Assembly (NCBI GenBank): GCA_040381555.1 | Contig: JBEIHC010000025.1 | Coordinates: forward strand, 1-29,670 | Direction of reading: 5' to 3' | DNA: 29,670 nt | Source of the DNA: CANHCC01 sp040381555 | GTDB lineage: Bacteria > Bacteroidota > Bacteroidia > J057 > RFSG01 | Shown here: positions 6,868 to 16,100 of the stretch, piece after piece | Position numbering within the stretch: position 1 is the first letter of the stretch | Layout: the number at the start of each line of letters is the position of its first letter | The notes under the pieces: model-generated | Told to the model about the DNA's origin: nothing | The model's database searches: none | Seen by the model: the letters and a program-made list of their open reading frames with translations, nothing else | Translations under genes and position numbers: made by a program

Positions 6868-7848
6868 ATGAACGACCTATTTGTTGACTTTAATCTCCGT
6901 GCCGAATGGGAGAAACTTTGGAATCGTAGATTGCTTATCGGAGGGCTAACCCTAGGCATCGCGCTCCTGTCAATTCTGGCTACTTCCCCTTGGTTTATGC
7001 AGCCGGAATTTAAATCTACGGCTGTGATTTTTCCTCCAGCAATTAGTTCGGTTACCCAACTCAATTTTACCGAAAATGGATACAGAGGAATTGAAGCGGG
7101 TGAGGTCGAGGATGTGGATCGACTGATATCTTTACTGCAAGCTCCTATGCTGAAAGATAAAATGGCCGAGAAGTACGGATTATATCCTCACTATGGTTTT
7201 GAAGACAATCGGGAAGAAGGCGTAAAAACAGCTTCTCAGAAATTTTATGATTCTTATGATGATAAAGTACAGGTGAAATTTACCCAATTTTCAACCGTAC
7301 AGATTGATGTGTATGATACGGATTCTGTCCTAGCAGCCTCTATTGCCAATGATTATATTGCCTATGCAGATTCATTCTTAGAGGCTATGTCCGGTAGACG
7401 CACAGGAATTGCTTTTACCGAAAAGGAAATTAAAACGATTTCAGCAGAAATTGATTCCACACGCGATTCAGTTGAATATTATCGGTCCAAATATCAAATT
7501 TATCGGGTAGAAAATTTGAGCGATGCTGTGGCAACCTATCTTTATAGTGGTACCAAAATCAAGCCGGAATTTCATAAATATTATGATCGGGCAATGGCTT
7601 TAGAAACTCAACTCTTTAATTTGAATCTTACTCTAGCTGACATGCAGAAGGAGTTGTATTTCCGGAGAAAAAATCTGGAGAATTATCCTAGCTTGTTGCA
7701 TGTAGTCAATTATGCAAAACCCGCACGGGTAAAGGCCAGACCTAAGCGTACTTTGATTCTTTTGTCCGCAACTGGCGCTACTTTTTTGTTTTCTTGTATT
7801 CTGATTTTCTTATTGGATCGGAAGCGTAGGCCTTCTTTACCTATTTAA
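6868..7848 (+). CDS. Wzz/GNVR-type polysaccharide chain-length determinant-like protein
   Basis: A 326-aa protein with the polysaccharide co-polymerase layout: a transmembrane helix near the N-terminus (about 22-40), a long periplasmic region with a predicted coiled coil (about 175-290), and a second helix (about 296-317) preceded by a Pro-rich YAKPARVKARPKRT segment. A short basic cytoplasmic tail follows. The family sets the modal length of O-antigen or exopolysaccharide chains. No Wzc-type kinase domain is fused, and no glycosyltransferase operon is present, so it is an orphan. It stands alone behind its own promoter. An alternative is a GNVR-domain exporter accessory protein. Confidence 0.75.
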   Translation: MNDLFVDFNLRAEWEKLWNRRLLIGGLTLGIALLSILATSPWFMQPEFKSTAVIFPPAISSVTQLNFTENGYRGIEAGEVEDVDRLISLLQAPMLKDKMAEKYGLYPHYGFEDNREEGVKTASQKFYDSYDDKVQVKFTQFSTVQIDVYDTDSVLAASIANDYIAYADSFLEAMSGRRTGIAFTEKEIKTISAEIDSTRDSVEYYRSKYQIYRVENLSDAVATYLYSGTKIKPEFHKYYDRAMALETQLFNLNLTLADMQKELYFRRKNLENYPSLLHVVNYAKPARVKARPKRTLILLSATGATFLFSCILIFLLDRKRRPSLPI

Positions 7849-7984
7849 GGTTTTTGTATCTAGATCGATTGTGAACAGTTAAGAAACATACAAGTACGCA
7901 AGCATTCAGCTAATGAGAATGGGGTCTTATTCTGCGCAACTCTGCGAAAACTCCTTATTCCTCTGCCATGAACTCACAATCTCG

Positions 7985-8013
7985 AAAAAAAAATAGCCTC
8001 CACTAGGGAGGCT
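7985..8013 (-). terminator. Intrinsic terminator of the 54-aa gene
   Basis: Read on the minus strand, AGCCTCC-CTAGT-GGAGGCT is a perfect 7-bp stem with a 5-base loop followed by A and nine T. It sits 34 bases after the stop of the 54-aa gene. In the plus direction the hairpin is followed by only a weak T-run, so it could partly stop the Wzz-like gene too. The gap 7849-7984 shows nothing else. Confidence 0.85.
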
Positions 8014-8047
8014 TATCTTTTAGTAAGGATTCTATTAACTAGAACAA

Positions 8048-8212
8048 TCAGGCAGTTTTCAAGGCTTGCACTAATTTCTCCAATACAGGACGATTCAGAT
8101 CTTCCAAAGTCTTCACAAGACCTTTTGCAGGAGGATTATTTTTAAGACTTTGGCGACGAACTCTGGCTCTCACTCTAAGTTTTTGTACTTTTCTATCTAA
8201 TTTCTTTCCCAT
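8048..8212 (-). CDS. Small basic protein of 54 residues, unknown function
   Basis: ATG at 8212 opens a 54-codon frame ending in TGA (8048-8050). Ten of the first twenty residues are Lys or Arg (e.g. RKVQKLRVRARVRR). A hinge NNPPAKG and a C-terminal amphipathic stretch (LEDLNRPVLEKLVQALKTA) follow. The frame is bracketed by a strong terminator and a consensus promoter (TTTG-N20-TAAGTTTG), which is much better support than its length alone. The basic N-terminus suggests nucleic-acid or ribosome binding, but I do not recognise the family. Its start is only 11 bases from the divergent TPR gene, and its promoter lies inside that gene's coding sequence. Confidence 0.75.
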   Translation of the reverse strand: MGKKLDRKVQKLRVRARVRRQSLKNNPPAKGLVKTLEDLNRPVLEKLVQALKTA

Positions 8213-8223
8213 AGCTTTTTGGA

Positions 8224-9945
8224 ATGAATCGCAAACTTACACAAAAATCCGAATCCCCCCAAAAAAAATCCGCTTCTATACCGGGTTCAGCCTATTTCTA
8301 TTGGCTTATTCCGGTCATTTTGAGCTTCATTCTGTTCATGCCCGCCTTGCAAAGTGGGTTTGTGAATTGGGATGATAACCTGTATGTCTATGAGAATAAG
8401 GCCTTGTTGCAAGGAAATTGGCGGGAGGCAGTATTCCAACCTGTACAGGGAAATTATCATCCGATTACCCAAGCAAGTCTTTGGCTAGATTATCAATTAG
8501 GGGGATTAAATCCTCTGATTTTTCATCTGAGTGCACTTCTTTGGCATATACTGGCGGTAGGCTTGGCTGGTTTGCTGGCGTTTAAAGTTAGTGGAAATAA
8601 ATCCTTGGCTTTTTTTGTTGCCATGGGTTTTGGCATTCATCCCTTACATGTGGAATCATTTGCTTGGATTTCTTCTCGTAAGGACTTGATTTATTCAGTC
8701 GCTGCTATGGGAAGTTTGCTGTATTGGATTTCGTATTTAGAAAAAAAATCTTGGATTAATTTGGGTTTGTGTTTGCTTTTATTTGGGGCAGCTTTACTCT
8801 CAAAACCCATGGCGGTGATTTTGCCCGGTTTGATGGCTTTGTTTTTATTTTATCCCTCAGGAACCTGGCTTCATCCTGGTAAAGTTCAGTTAAATTGGAG
8901 GCAGTTGCTGATCCCGGCATTGTTCTTCATTCCCTCCTTAATTCTGGGGTATTTAACTTACAAAGCTCAGTTTTCAATTGGAGCCGTTCGGGATATTCCG
9001 AGTTTCGGGCTTTGGGAAAATTCTCAGATTGCCTCTTATGGTTTTTGGTTTTACCTGATCAAAGGAATTGTTCCTGTGGCTTTATCTGCCTTTTATCCCT
9101 ACCCACCTGTATGGGGTGGTCTACCTGTTATTTTTCTTATATCCTTTATATTCAGTATTTTAGGTATTGTAGCTTGGGTGAAATGGTATCGGGTGCTGCA
9201 CCCGATTACGCCGGGGATGCTGTGGTTTTTGATTTGCCTGCTGCCTGTGCTGCAGTTTATTCCTGCAGGATCTGCTTTGGTGGCTGAGCGTTATTTTTAT
9301 CTCGCAGCATTCGGTTTTTTGTTCATGCTGGGAAGTATTTTGCATCGGTTTGTTTCGAATAAATTCATTCGCAATGGAATAATGGGCGGATTTCTATGCG
9401 TCTGGGCCATACTGGCATTTCAACGAGTGCCGGTTTGGAAAAATGGGGAGACTTTATTCCGAAATGTCTTGGGGCAATTTCCGGACAACCCAACTGCCGC
9501 CAATAATTTGGGCAATTGGCTGGAGAAAAAAGGTCAAAGAAAAGAGTCTTGCCTTTGGTACGAAAGGGCGGTTCAGTCAAAACCTGATTTCCCTCAAGCC
9601 TTATTCAATCTGGCATTATGTCGACAGGAACAGGGGAATCTTTCGGAAGCACGAAACCTGAATCTGGCTTCATTGCAGAGAAAACCTGATTTTGCAGATG
9701 CATGGAATAATCTCGCAACCATTTACGGAGCCTCCGGAAATCTGGATAGTGCCCGGATTTCCCTCGATTATGCCTTGAAATTAAAACCGGATTACGCAGC
9801 AGCTTGGAACAATCTGGGTATGTATCATATGGCGAAAGGTCAGAAAGATTCTGCCAAAACCTGTTTCGAACAGTCCATTGCCTTTGATGGAAATCCCAAT
9901 TCTGATGCTGCACGAAATCTGCAATACTTGAGGTCGGGACAATAA
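8224..9945 (+). CDS. TMTC/PMT-like GT-C membrane protein with C-terminal TPR repeats
   Basis: A 573-aa protein. About residues 25-400 form a multi-helix GT-C membrane domain, with a luminal WDD motif (49-51), IHPLHVESFAWISSRKDL (138-155) and VAERYFYL (353-360). All are hallmarks of the TMTC family of O-mannosyltransferase-like proteins. Residues about 410-570 hold four TPR-like units (e.g. ADAWNNLATIYGASGNLDSA, AAAWNNLGMYHMAKGQKDSA). In animals TMTC proteins O-mannosylate cadherins using a lipid-linked mannose donor; bacterial relatives are mostly uncharacterised. It may glycosylate exported proteins, and the Ser/Thr-rich giant encoded 3 kb away is one conceivable substrate, but that is conjecture. 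It appears monocistronic. Confidence 0.75.
   Translation: MNRKLTQKSESPQKKSASIPGSAYFYWLIPVILSFILFMPALQSGFVNWDDNLYVYENKALLQGNWREAVFQPVQGNYHPITQASLWLDYQLGGLNPLIFHLSALLWHILAVGLAGLLAFKVSGNKSLAFFVAMGFGIHPLHVESFAWISSRKDLIYSVAAMGSLLYWISYLEKKSWINLGLCLLLFGAALLSKPMAVILPGLMALFLFYPSGTWLHPGKVQLNWRQLLIPALFFIPSLILGYLTYKAQFSIGAVRDIPSFGLWENSQIASYGFWFYLIKGIVPVALSAFYPYPPVWGGLPVIFLISFIFSILGIVAWVKWYRVLHPITPGMLWFLICLLPVLQFIPAGSALVAERYFYLAAFGFLFMLGSILHRFVSNKFIRNGIMGGFLCVWAILAFQRVPVWKNGETLFRNVLGQFPDNPTAANNLGNWLEKKGQRKESCLWYERAVQSKPDFPQALFNLALCRQEQGNLSEARNLNLASLQRKPDFADAWNNLATIYGASGNLDSARISLDYALKLKPDYAAAWNNLGMYHMAKGQKDSAKTCFEQSIAFDGNPNSDAARNLQYLRSGQ
8232..8263 (-). promoter_or_regulatory. Consensus Bacteroidota promoter for the 54-aa gene
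   Basis: On the minus strand TTTG (8263-8260), a 20-base spacer and TAAGTTTG (8239-8232) match the -33/-7 consensus exactly. The leader to the ATG at 8212 is about 15 bases. The promoter is embedded in codons 3-14 of the oppositely oriented TPR gene. Confidence 0.75.
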
Positions 9946-10013
9946 AAAGCAGGCTTGTATAATTCCCCTTACTTCATTTTCAGACGCACTGAATTCGCCT
10001 CAAGTTATTCCTT

Positions 10014-10255
10014 CAATTAGGGCGTACTCAGAAAGTATAAATCCTTACTATTGCTGAATTACAGACATATTAGTGTTGTGTAAATGCTAGGCATTATTGC
10101 ATAAGCCAATAAAAAGCGTGCAATTATTAGAATATAAACTTTAAACATTCTCTAGAAATTATAATCGTGGTTTAGGGTAAACCTCAGTTTAGGGTAAGCC
10201 CCGGTTTAGGGTAAACCCATTTTTTGCTAGTACATTCTGAGGAAACCCCAATTAG
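10014..10255. mobile_element. MITE-like element, copy 1
   Basis: Between direct repeats CAATTAG (10014-10020 and 10249-10255) lies a ~228-bp non-coding element. Its ends are imperfect inverted repeats: GGCGTACTCAGAAAGTA at the left and, reverse-complemented, GGGTTTCCTCAGAATGTA at the right. The left ~45 bp (ATAAATCCTTACTATTG...TACAGACATATT) and right ~50 bp match a second copy at 21260-21388; the middles differ in length. The right half contains three palindromes of the form GYTTAGGGTAARC at a 17-bp period (10169-10217). No transposase is encoded, so movement would have required an enzyme in trans. The rest of the gap (9946-10013, 10256-10308) holds only the next gene's promoter. Confidence 0.6.
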
Positions 10256-10274
10256 TTCAAGAGAAATGCATACC

Positions 10275-10304
10275 TTCTGTTTTCCCATAAGTTTCCTAAC
10301 TTTG
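10275..10304 (+). promoter_or_regulatory. Promoter of the prolyl oligopeptidase gene
   Basis: TAACTTTG (10297-10304) is a perfect TAnnTTTG element. TTCTG at 10275-10279 is a possible -33 element 17 bases upstream. The ATG begins only four bases after the -7 element, so the message should have almost no leader. Confidence 0.6.
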
Positions 10305-10308
10305 AGTT

Positions 10309-12465
10309 ATGAATTCGTATCAATTATTTCTACCCTTGTTATTGATTGCAACGGCTATGATGGTGTCTTGCAATTCAGGTTCTAAAGATGCTGATTATCC
10401 CACTATTCCGGTACAATATCCAGAAACGCGAATGGAGAATCAGAGCGATGATTATTTCGGTACGACCATTTCTGATCCTTATCGTTGGTTGGAAGTAGAT
10501 ACAGCCCCGGAGGTAATGGAGTGGGTGAAGAAACAAAATGATGTTACCTTTTCCTATCTGGATAAAATACCTTTCCGTAAAGAGATTCGGTCACGCCTCG
10601 AGGAGTTATGGAATTACCCCAAATATTCTGCTCCATTTAAAAAGGGTGACTATTACTTTTTTTATAAAAATGATGGATTGCAGAATCAATCTGTTTTATA
10701 TTATCAAAAAGGCTTAGAGGGTAGCCCGGAAGTTTTTTTAGACCCGAATAAACTTTCCGAAGATGGAACCGCTGCCTTAGCGAGTATTTCCTTTTCTAAA
10801 GACAATCAATTGGCTGCATACGCGATTGCTCGCGCAGGTTCTGACTGGAATGAAATTCATGTGATGGAAGTTGCTACGCGTGTCGAAAGAAAAGACCATA
10901 TCCGTTGGGTGAAATTCTCAGGTGCGGCGTGGAAGGGGAATGGCTTCTATTATAGCCGATATGATGAGCCAGGCAAAGGAACAGAATTCTCCAACCAAAA
11001 CAGCAATCAAAAAGTGTATTACCATACAATAGGAGAACCTCAGGAAAAAGATGTACTCATATTTTCTGACCCCAAAAATCCTTTGCGTTATTATGGTCCA
11101 CAGGTAACAGAAGATGAAAGATATTTAATCATCAATGCAGCAGAAGGAACTCGGGGAGATCAAATTCTGATTCAGGATTTGACTAAAGCAGGTAGTAAAC
11201 TGGAGGTATTGATTCCGGGCTTTAAAAATAATCATTCAGTAGTGGATAATGAAGGGGATCAATTATTGGTTCGAACAGATTTGAACGCGCCTAAATATCG
11301 ATTAGTCAGCATAGATCCCGCTGCCCCTCAGGTTGAAAACTGGAAGGAAATAATTCCTCAAAAAGAAGAGCTTCTGCAATATGTCAATACCGCTGGAAGT
11401 AAATTATTAGCTGGCTATTTGAAAGATGCCAGCGATCGTATCATTCAGTTTAATCGTACAGGTAAGTTAGAACGAGAAATTCAATTACCCGGCTTAGGTA
11501 CAGTAGGTGGATTTGGAGGCGAAAAAGGGGATACTGAATTATTCTATTCATTTACCTCTTTCATCGTTCCCCCCACTATCTACCAGTATGAACTGGAGTC
11601 CGGCGAGTCAAAGGAATTCCGTAAAACAGAATTACAGTTTGATCCATCCGGTTATGAAACTACTCAGGTGTTTTATCCTAGCAAGGACGGCACTAAAATT
11701 CCGATGTTTTTGATTTATAAAAAAGGACTAGTAAAAGAGGGTAATAACCCGGTTTACCTCTATGGGTATGGGGGATTCAATATTAGTTTGACTCCTTCTT
11801 TCAGTCCTTCGAGAATTGTGTTTTTGGAACAGGGAGGAGTTGTGGCTATTGCAAACTTGCGTGGGGGAGGGGAGTATGGAGAAGACTGGCATCAGGCAGG
11901 AATGTTAGACAAGAAGCAAAATGTATTGGATGATTTTATTGGAGCCGCAGAGTACCTGATTCAGGAAAAATATACTCAGCCCAAAAAAATAGCTATTGCC
12001 GGAGGATCCAATGGGGGATTATTAGTAGGGGCTTGTATGACTCAAAGACCCGAATTGTTTGCAGTAGCTTTACCTGCTGTGGGAGTATTGGACATGTTGC
12101 GTTTTCATAAATTTACAGTAGGCTGGGGATGGGTAGTAGAATATGGTTCTTCGGAAGACTCTACTCAATTTAACACCTTGTTGAAGTACAGTCCTCTTCA
12201 TAATTTGAAAGCCGGAGTAAAATATCCTTCCACCATGATTACAACAGCGGATCATGATGACAGAGTCGTTCCTGCCCATTCATTTAAGTTTGCTGCAGCC
12301 TTGCAGAAAGCCCATAAAGGAGATAACCCAGTGTTGATTCGAATTGATGTAAATGCCGGTCATGGGGCAGGGAAGCCGACCTCTAAAATTTTAGATGAGC
12401 ATGCAGATATCTGGTCCTTTGTATTGTACAATACACAAACTCCGGTATCATTGGGTAAGAAATAA
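10309..12465 (+). CDS. Prolyl oligopeptidase family (S9A) lipoprotein
   Basis: A 718-aa serine peptidase. A lipobox (MMVSC, C21) after a hydrophobic stretch indicates a lipoprotein. DPYRWLE (56-62) begins the POP fold. A propeller domain occupies about 90-440, and the alpha/beta-hydrolase domain follows. YGYGGF (485-490) and NLRGGGEYGEDWH (516-528) shape the active site. The catalytic triad is S567 in GGSNGG, D651 in DHDDRV and H685 in NAGHGAGKP. The family cuts after proline in short peptides; the lipid anchor places this one at the envelope, unlike cytosolic animal POP. Length is normal for secreted bacterial S9A. The stop overlaps the next start as TAATG. Confidence 0.93.
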   Translation: MNSYQLFLPLLLIATAMMVSCNSGSKDADYPTIPVQYPETRMENQSDDYFGTTISDPYRWLEVDTAPEVMEWVKKQNDVTFSYLDKIPFRKEIRSRLEELWNYPKYSAPFKKGDYYFFYKNDGLQNQSVLYYQKGLEGSPEVFLDPNKLSEDGTAALASISFSKDNQLAAYAIARAGSDWNEIHVMEVATRVERKDHIRWVKFSGAAWKGNGFYYSRYDEPGKGTEFSNQNSNQKVYYHTIGEPQEKDVLIFSDPKNPLRYYGPQVTEDERYLIINAAEGTRGDQILIQDLTKAGSKLEVLIPGFKNNHSVVDNEGDQLLVRTDLNAPKYRLVSIDPAAPQVENWKEIIPQKEELLQYVNTAGSKLLAGYLKDASDRIIQFNRTGKLEREIQLPGLGTVGGFGGEKGDTELFYSFTSFIVPPTIYQYELESGESKEFRKTELQFDPSGYETTQVFYPSKDGTKIPMFLIYKKGLVKEGNNPVYLYGYGGFNISLTPSFSPSRIVFLEQGGVVAIANLRGGGEYGEDWHQAGMLDKKQNVLDDFIGAAEYLIQEKYTQPKKIAIAGGSNGGLLVGACMTQRPELFAVALPAVGVLDMLRFHKFTVGWGWVVEYGSSEDSTQFNTLLKYSPLHNLKAGVKYPSTMITTADHDDRVVPAHSFKFAAALQKAHKGDNPVLIRIDVNAGHGAGKPTSKILDEHADIWSFVLYNTQTPVSLGKK

Positions 12466-12839
12466 TGGGTTACTTATACTATAGATTTTATTCCCTTTAC
12501 CATTCTATGGGAATTCGTTTATATAGAAGGTGGCTAGCCGTAATTTCCATGACAGTTACAACAGGTATTCAGGCTTTAAGTCTGGATACCTTGTTGAATA
12601 GTTACTTCGGAACTGCCGAATTTTTTGATTCTTATTACATCTTACTCGTATTTATTATTTTGATGTTTCTCACTGGTTTCTTTCTGTTTATGAATTCAGC
12701 TAGGCATTTTCGAATAATGAACCAATACAGAAGCGAAACAGCAAAATCTGAAAAAAGAGGTTATTTTACTCTTACTCTGTACTTATTGACGACGGTAGTA
12801 CTTTTGATCTTAGCTGGAAATTCTTTACCAGATAATTAG
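12465..12839 (+). CDS. Small integral membrane protein of unknown function
   Basis: A 124-aa protein beginning at the TAATG overlap with the peptidase stop, so coupled to it. Hydrophobic segments at about residues 22-40 (weak), 57-77 and 100-118 suggest two or three membrane helices. The loop SARHFRIMNQYRSETAKSEKRG between the last two is basic and probably cytoplasmic. No family is recognised. Coupling suggests joint expression with the prolyl oligopeptidase but gives no function. Confidence 0.65.
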   Translation: MGYLYYRFYSLYHSMGIRLYRRWLAVISMTVTTGIQALSLDTLLNSYFGTAEFFDSYYILLVFIILMFLTGFFLFMNSARHFRIMNQYRSETAKSEKRGYFTLTLYLLTTVVLLILAGNSLPDN

Positions 12840-13012
12840 AAATTCTTCTTAAAGCACCCATTTGTTGCCTTAGTGTTAAGTTATGTGTGATTTATATTGA
12901 TTGGCTTCAATTGATATTTATTTGTAATTTATTCATTATTATGTATTTGTACAGGTTTTATTGTAAATTTATGTCAATTTATTATTAAGGATGGACTTTT
13001 ACTCCATTAGCA

Positions 13013-13033
13013 CGAAATTATCTTGTAATTTCG
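13013..13033. promoter_or_regulatory. Perfect inverted repeat upstream of the giant gene
   Basis: CGAAATTA-TCTTG-TAATTTCG has 8-bp perfect arms about 100 bp before the giant gene start. It could be an operator or a leader hairpin. Between it and the gene, TATATTTA (13082-13089) is one base off the TAnnTTTG element and may be the -7 box. The gap 12840-13099 is very AT-rich and otherwise shows nothing. Confidence 0.35.
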
Positions 13034-13129
13034 ATAGGCATCAGGAAGAGTGAAGATTAAACCTATTGGGGTTTGATGTATTATATTTAAGTTGAATACA
13101 TGTATTTGTCAAATTATAATTGTTCAGGT

Positions 13130-16100
13130 ATGAAAGATTTGTTTCTGGTTCGGCAGGGGAGATTGTTCTCCCTCATTATGGCATTTTGCATTTCTCACTT
13201 AGCCAATCTTGAAGCTCAAGTTATGTTGGCAAGATATGCTTCAACAAATACCATTTCTACAGCCAGTGTGGCGTCGAATGTGATTGCCTCTTCCATTACT
13301 TTAGGCAACTATGTATCTCCGGGAACGCCTTGCGGATCTGGATTATCTAACAGAGTCGTAACTGTTGGCACAGCAGGTACAATGTCTTTTACCGTAACTC
13401 CTGCTCCCGGATATAAACTGGATTTAGCCTACAATAAGGCAGCAGTTCGGGCAACCAGTTCCGGAAATGTTAATGCTCCTACATTCAACTATACTATTTC
13501 AAGTGGAGGTGGCTCGGGTACTGGCACAGGTACCTCGCCAACCACATCTGGCTGCTTAAGTTCGGCTGGAACGAATACCCAAGGGGATTGGAATTATGCT
13601 GATTTTACCGTGAATCCAGGTTATTCCGTTGTATTTAGCTATGGGTTTACAGGAGCCACAAGTACTGCGGGAAATACCCAAGTTCATACGCTGGAGGTTT
13701 ATGGAACCGTAACTTGTGCAGCCTCTATTTCTAATAATCTAGTTGGAAGTGCGCAGACAGTAACTGTAAATACCACGCCGGCAGTCTTAACAGGAAATTT
13801 GCCTACTGCAAGTGGAACTGGTAGTTATGCCTATCAGTGGCAAAGCAGCAGTAACAATTCTTCCTTTGCCAATATTAGTGGAGCAACTAATCAGAATTAT
13901 CAACCTGGTGTAATTTCTGCCAATCAATACTTTAGGCGAATTGCTAGTTATAATGAATGTGCTACGAGTACAAGTGTATCTGTTTCAATAGCTACCACAA
14001 CAGACCCCTGCTTTTTGCCCATTGGGAATAATTTAATTGGGAGTAATCAAACCATCAGTCAGGGCTCGAGCCCAATTGCATTTACCGGCAGTGTGCCCAA
14101 TGGAGCTACTCAAATTTATACCTATCAATGGCAACAGAGTACCGATAATTTGAGTTGGAGTGCTATTACAAATGGTACCCAGCAAGCCTATAGTCATGGG
14201 GTTCTTTCGCAGAATACTTATTTCAGACGAATTGTATTTTCAGATGTTTGTACGCCTCATACGAGTGAAATTATTTCAATTACAACATTAGCAGCCTGTA
14301 CGAATCCATTGGGAAATAATTTAATTGGGGCAAATCAAACAATTAGTATTAATACTGCCCCGACCTTGTTTACCGGATCGATTCCTACCGGAGGGCAGAA
14401 TGGATATTCCTATCAATGGGAGCAAAGTACCAATCAATCCACCTGGTCGGTTATCTCTGGAGCAACAGCTCAAGATTATCAAGCTGGAAATATCCTGCAA
14501 CAAACTTGGTTTAGAAGAATCGTAAGTGATTTACCTTGTGTTGCTTCAACGAGTAGTTCAATTTCGGTAGATGTTGTGTGTAATGGTCCTATTGGGAATA
14601 ACCAAATTGGAAATGCTCAGACTCTTGTCGTAGGCAATAGTGCATCTGTTTTAACTGGATCTGCTCCAACAGGAGGTTCAGGTATTTATACTTACCAATG
14701 GGAGTCGAGTGGGAATAACTCAAATTGGACAACTATAATCGGGGCAACAGCCACAACATTTGCTCCGGGTACTCCAAGCCAAACCCAATGGTTTAGAAGG
14801 GTAGTATCGAGTACTTTCTGTGGCTCAGGCAACAGTAATGATTTAGAAATTTCTGTCATCTGTGGAAACCCAATAGGGAACAACACCATTGGTGTCTCCC
14901 AAACCATTGTAGCGGGTGATTCACCGGCCGGACTTACAGGAACTATCGCAACGGGCGGGCCAGGAGGATTCTCTTACCAGTGGGTGCAAACCATTAATCA
15001 GATAAGCTGGTCTGCTATTTCAGGAGCTACCACTCAGAATTATCAGCCGGTTTCCTTAACTCAAACTACTTGGTTCAGAAGAGTGGCTATCGCAATTAAT
15101 CCCTGTGTACCTGATTCCAGCAATATAATTGCGGTCACTGTTGTGCCAGATAATTCAGTCGTTTTAGCACGCTATTGTGTTACTCAAAATCAGCTTTCAC
15201 CTTCCTATGTGCTGCCAGGAAACTTGCTTACTGCAGGTAATATTTCATTGGGAGGTAGTTTCACCCTGAATACAGGAGGTCCTTGTGCTCAAGGAGTTTC
15301 ACTTTCTAATTCCTCAACCGCAAATGGAACGCTTACTTTTTCATTGACTCCCACAAGTGGATATCAGATTAGGATGAGCGAAGTGGTATGTGGGGGTAGA
15401 CGCTCAACCAATGGAGGAGCCAATCTGGTGGTTTCTTATTCAATCAGTAGTGGGGGAGGGACTGCTAGTTCATCTTCCCTGAATGTTCCGACTGTGAGTT
15501 GTGTCAGCTCTCAGAATAATGTCTTCAATTGGAACTTTCCCAATACCATTGTTCCCGATGGTCGAACTGTTACCTTCACAAAAACCTTTTCCTCCTTTGC
15601 AGGCAATGGGGGAGCTACCCAGGTATTCTCTTGTGAAGTTTTGGGAACTGTCGAATGTGTATCTGTAATAACAGCAAATACAATTGCAGTTGCTCAAACT
15701 ATTAATTATAATAATACTCCCGCTTTACTCTCAGGGTCGATTCCAGGAGGAGGGCCAGGAAGTGTTTCATATGCTTGGCAAGAGAGTAGCAATAATTCGA
15801 GTTGGTCAACAATTTCTGGTGGAAGCACGAGAGATTACCAGCCGGGAGCTTTAACACAAAATACTTACTATCGCAGAATAGCCTCTTATAATGTGTGCTC
15901 GGCAGATACAACTCCTGCTATTTCGATTCTAGTTATTCAAAATGTTTGTGTTGCTCCTTTGGGAAATAATACCGTTTCCGGAAATCAGACGATTTTATCA
16001 GGAACCACTCCTACTTTGTTTAATGGAACTACGCCTACCGGTGGTACTGGAGTATTTAGTTTCGCTTGGGAAGAAAGTACTGACAACTCTAGCTGGACAG

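Noticed and set aside
10169..10217. TTTAGGGTAAACC repeats as telomere-like sequence or a replication origin
   Set aside because: There are only three copies, they are palindromic, and they belong to the MITE-like element; no dnaA boxes or origin genes are nearby.
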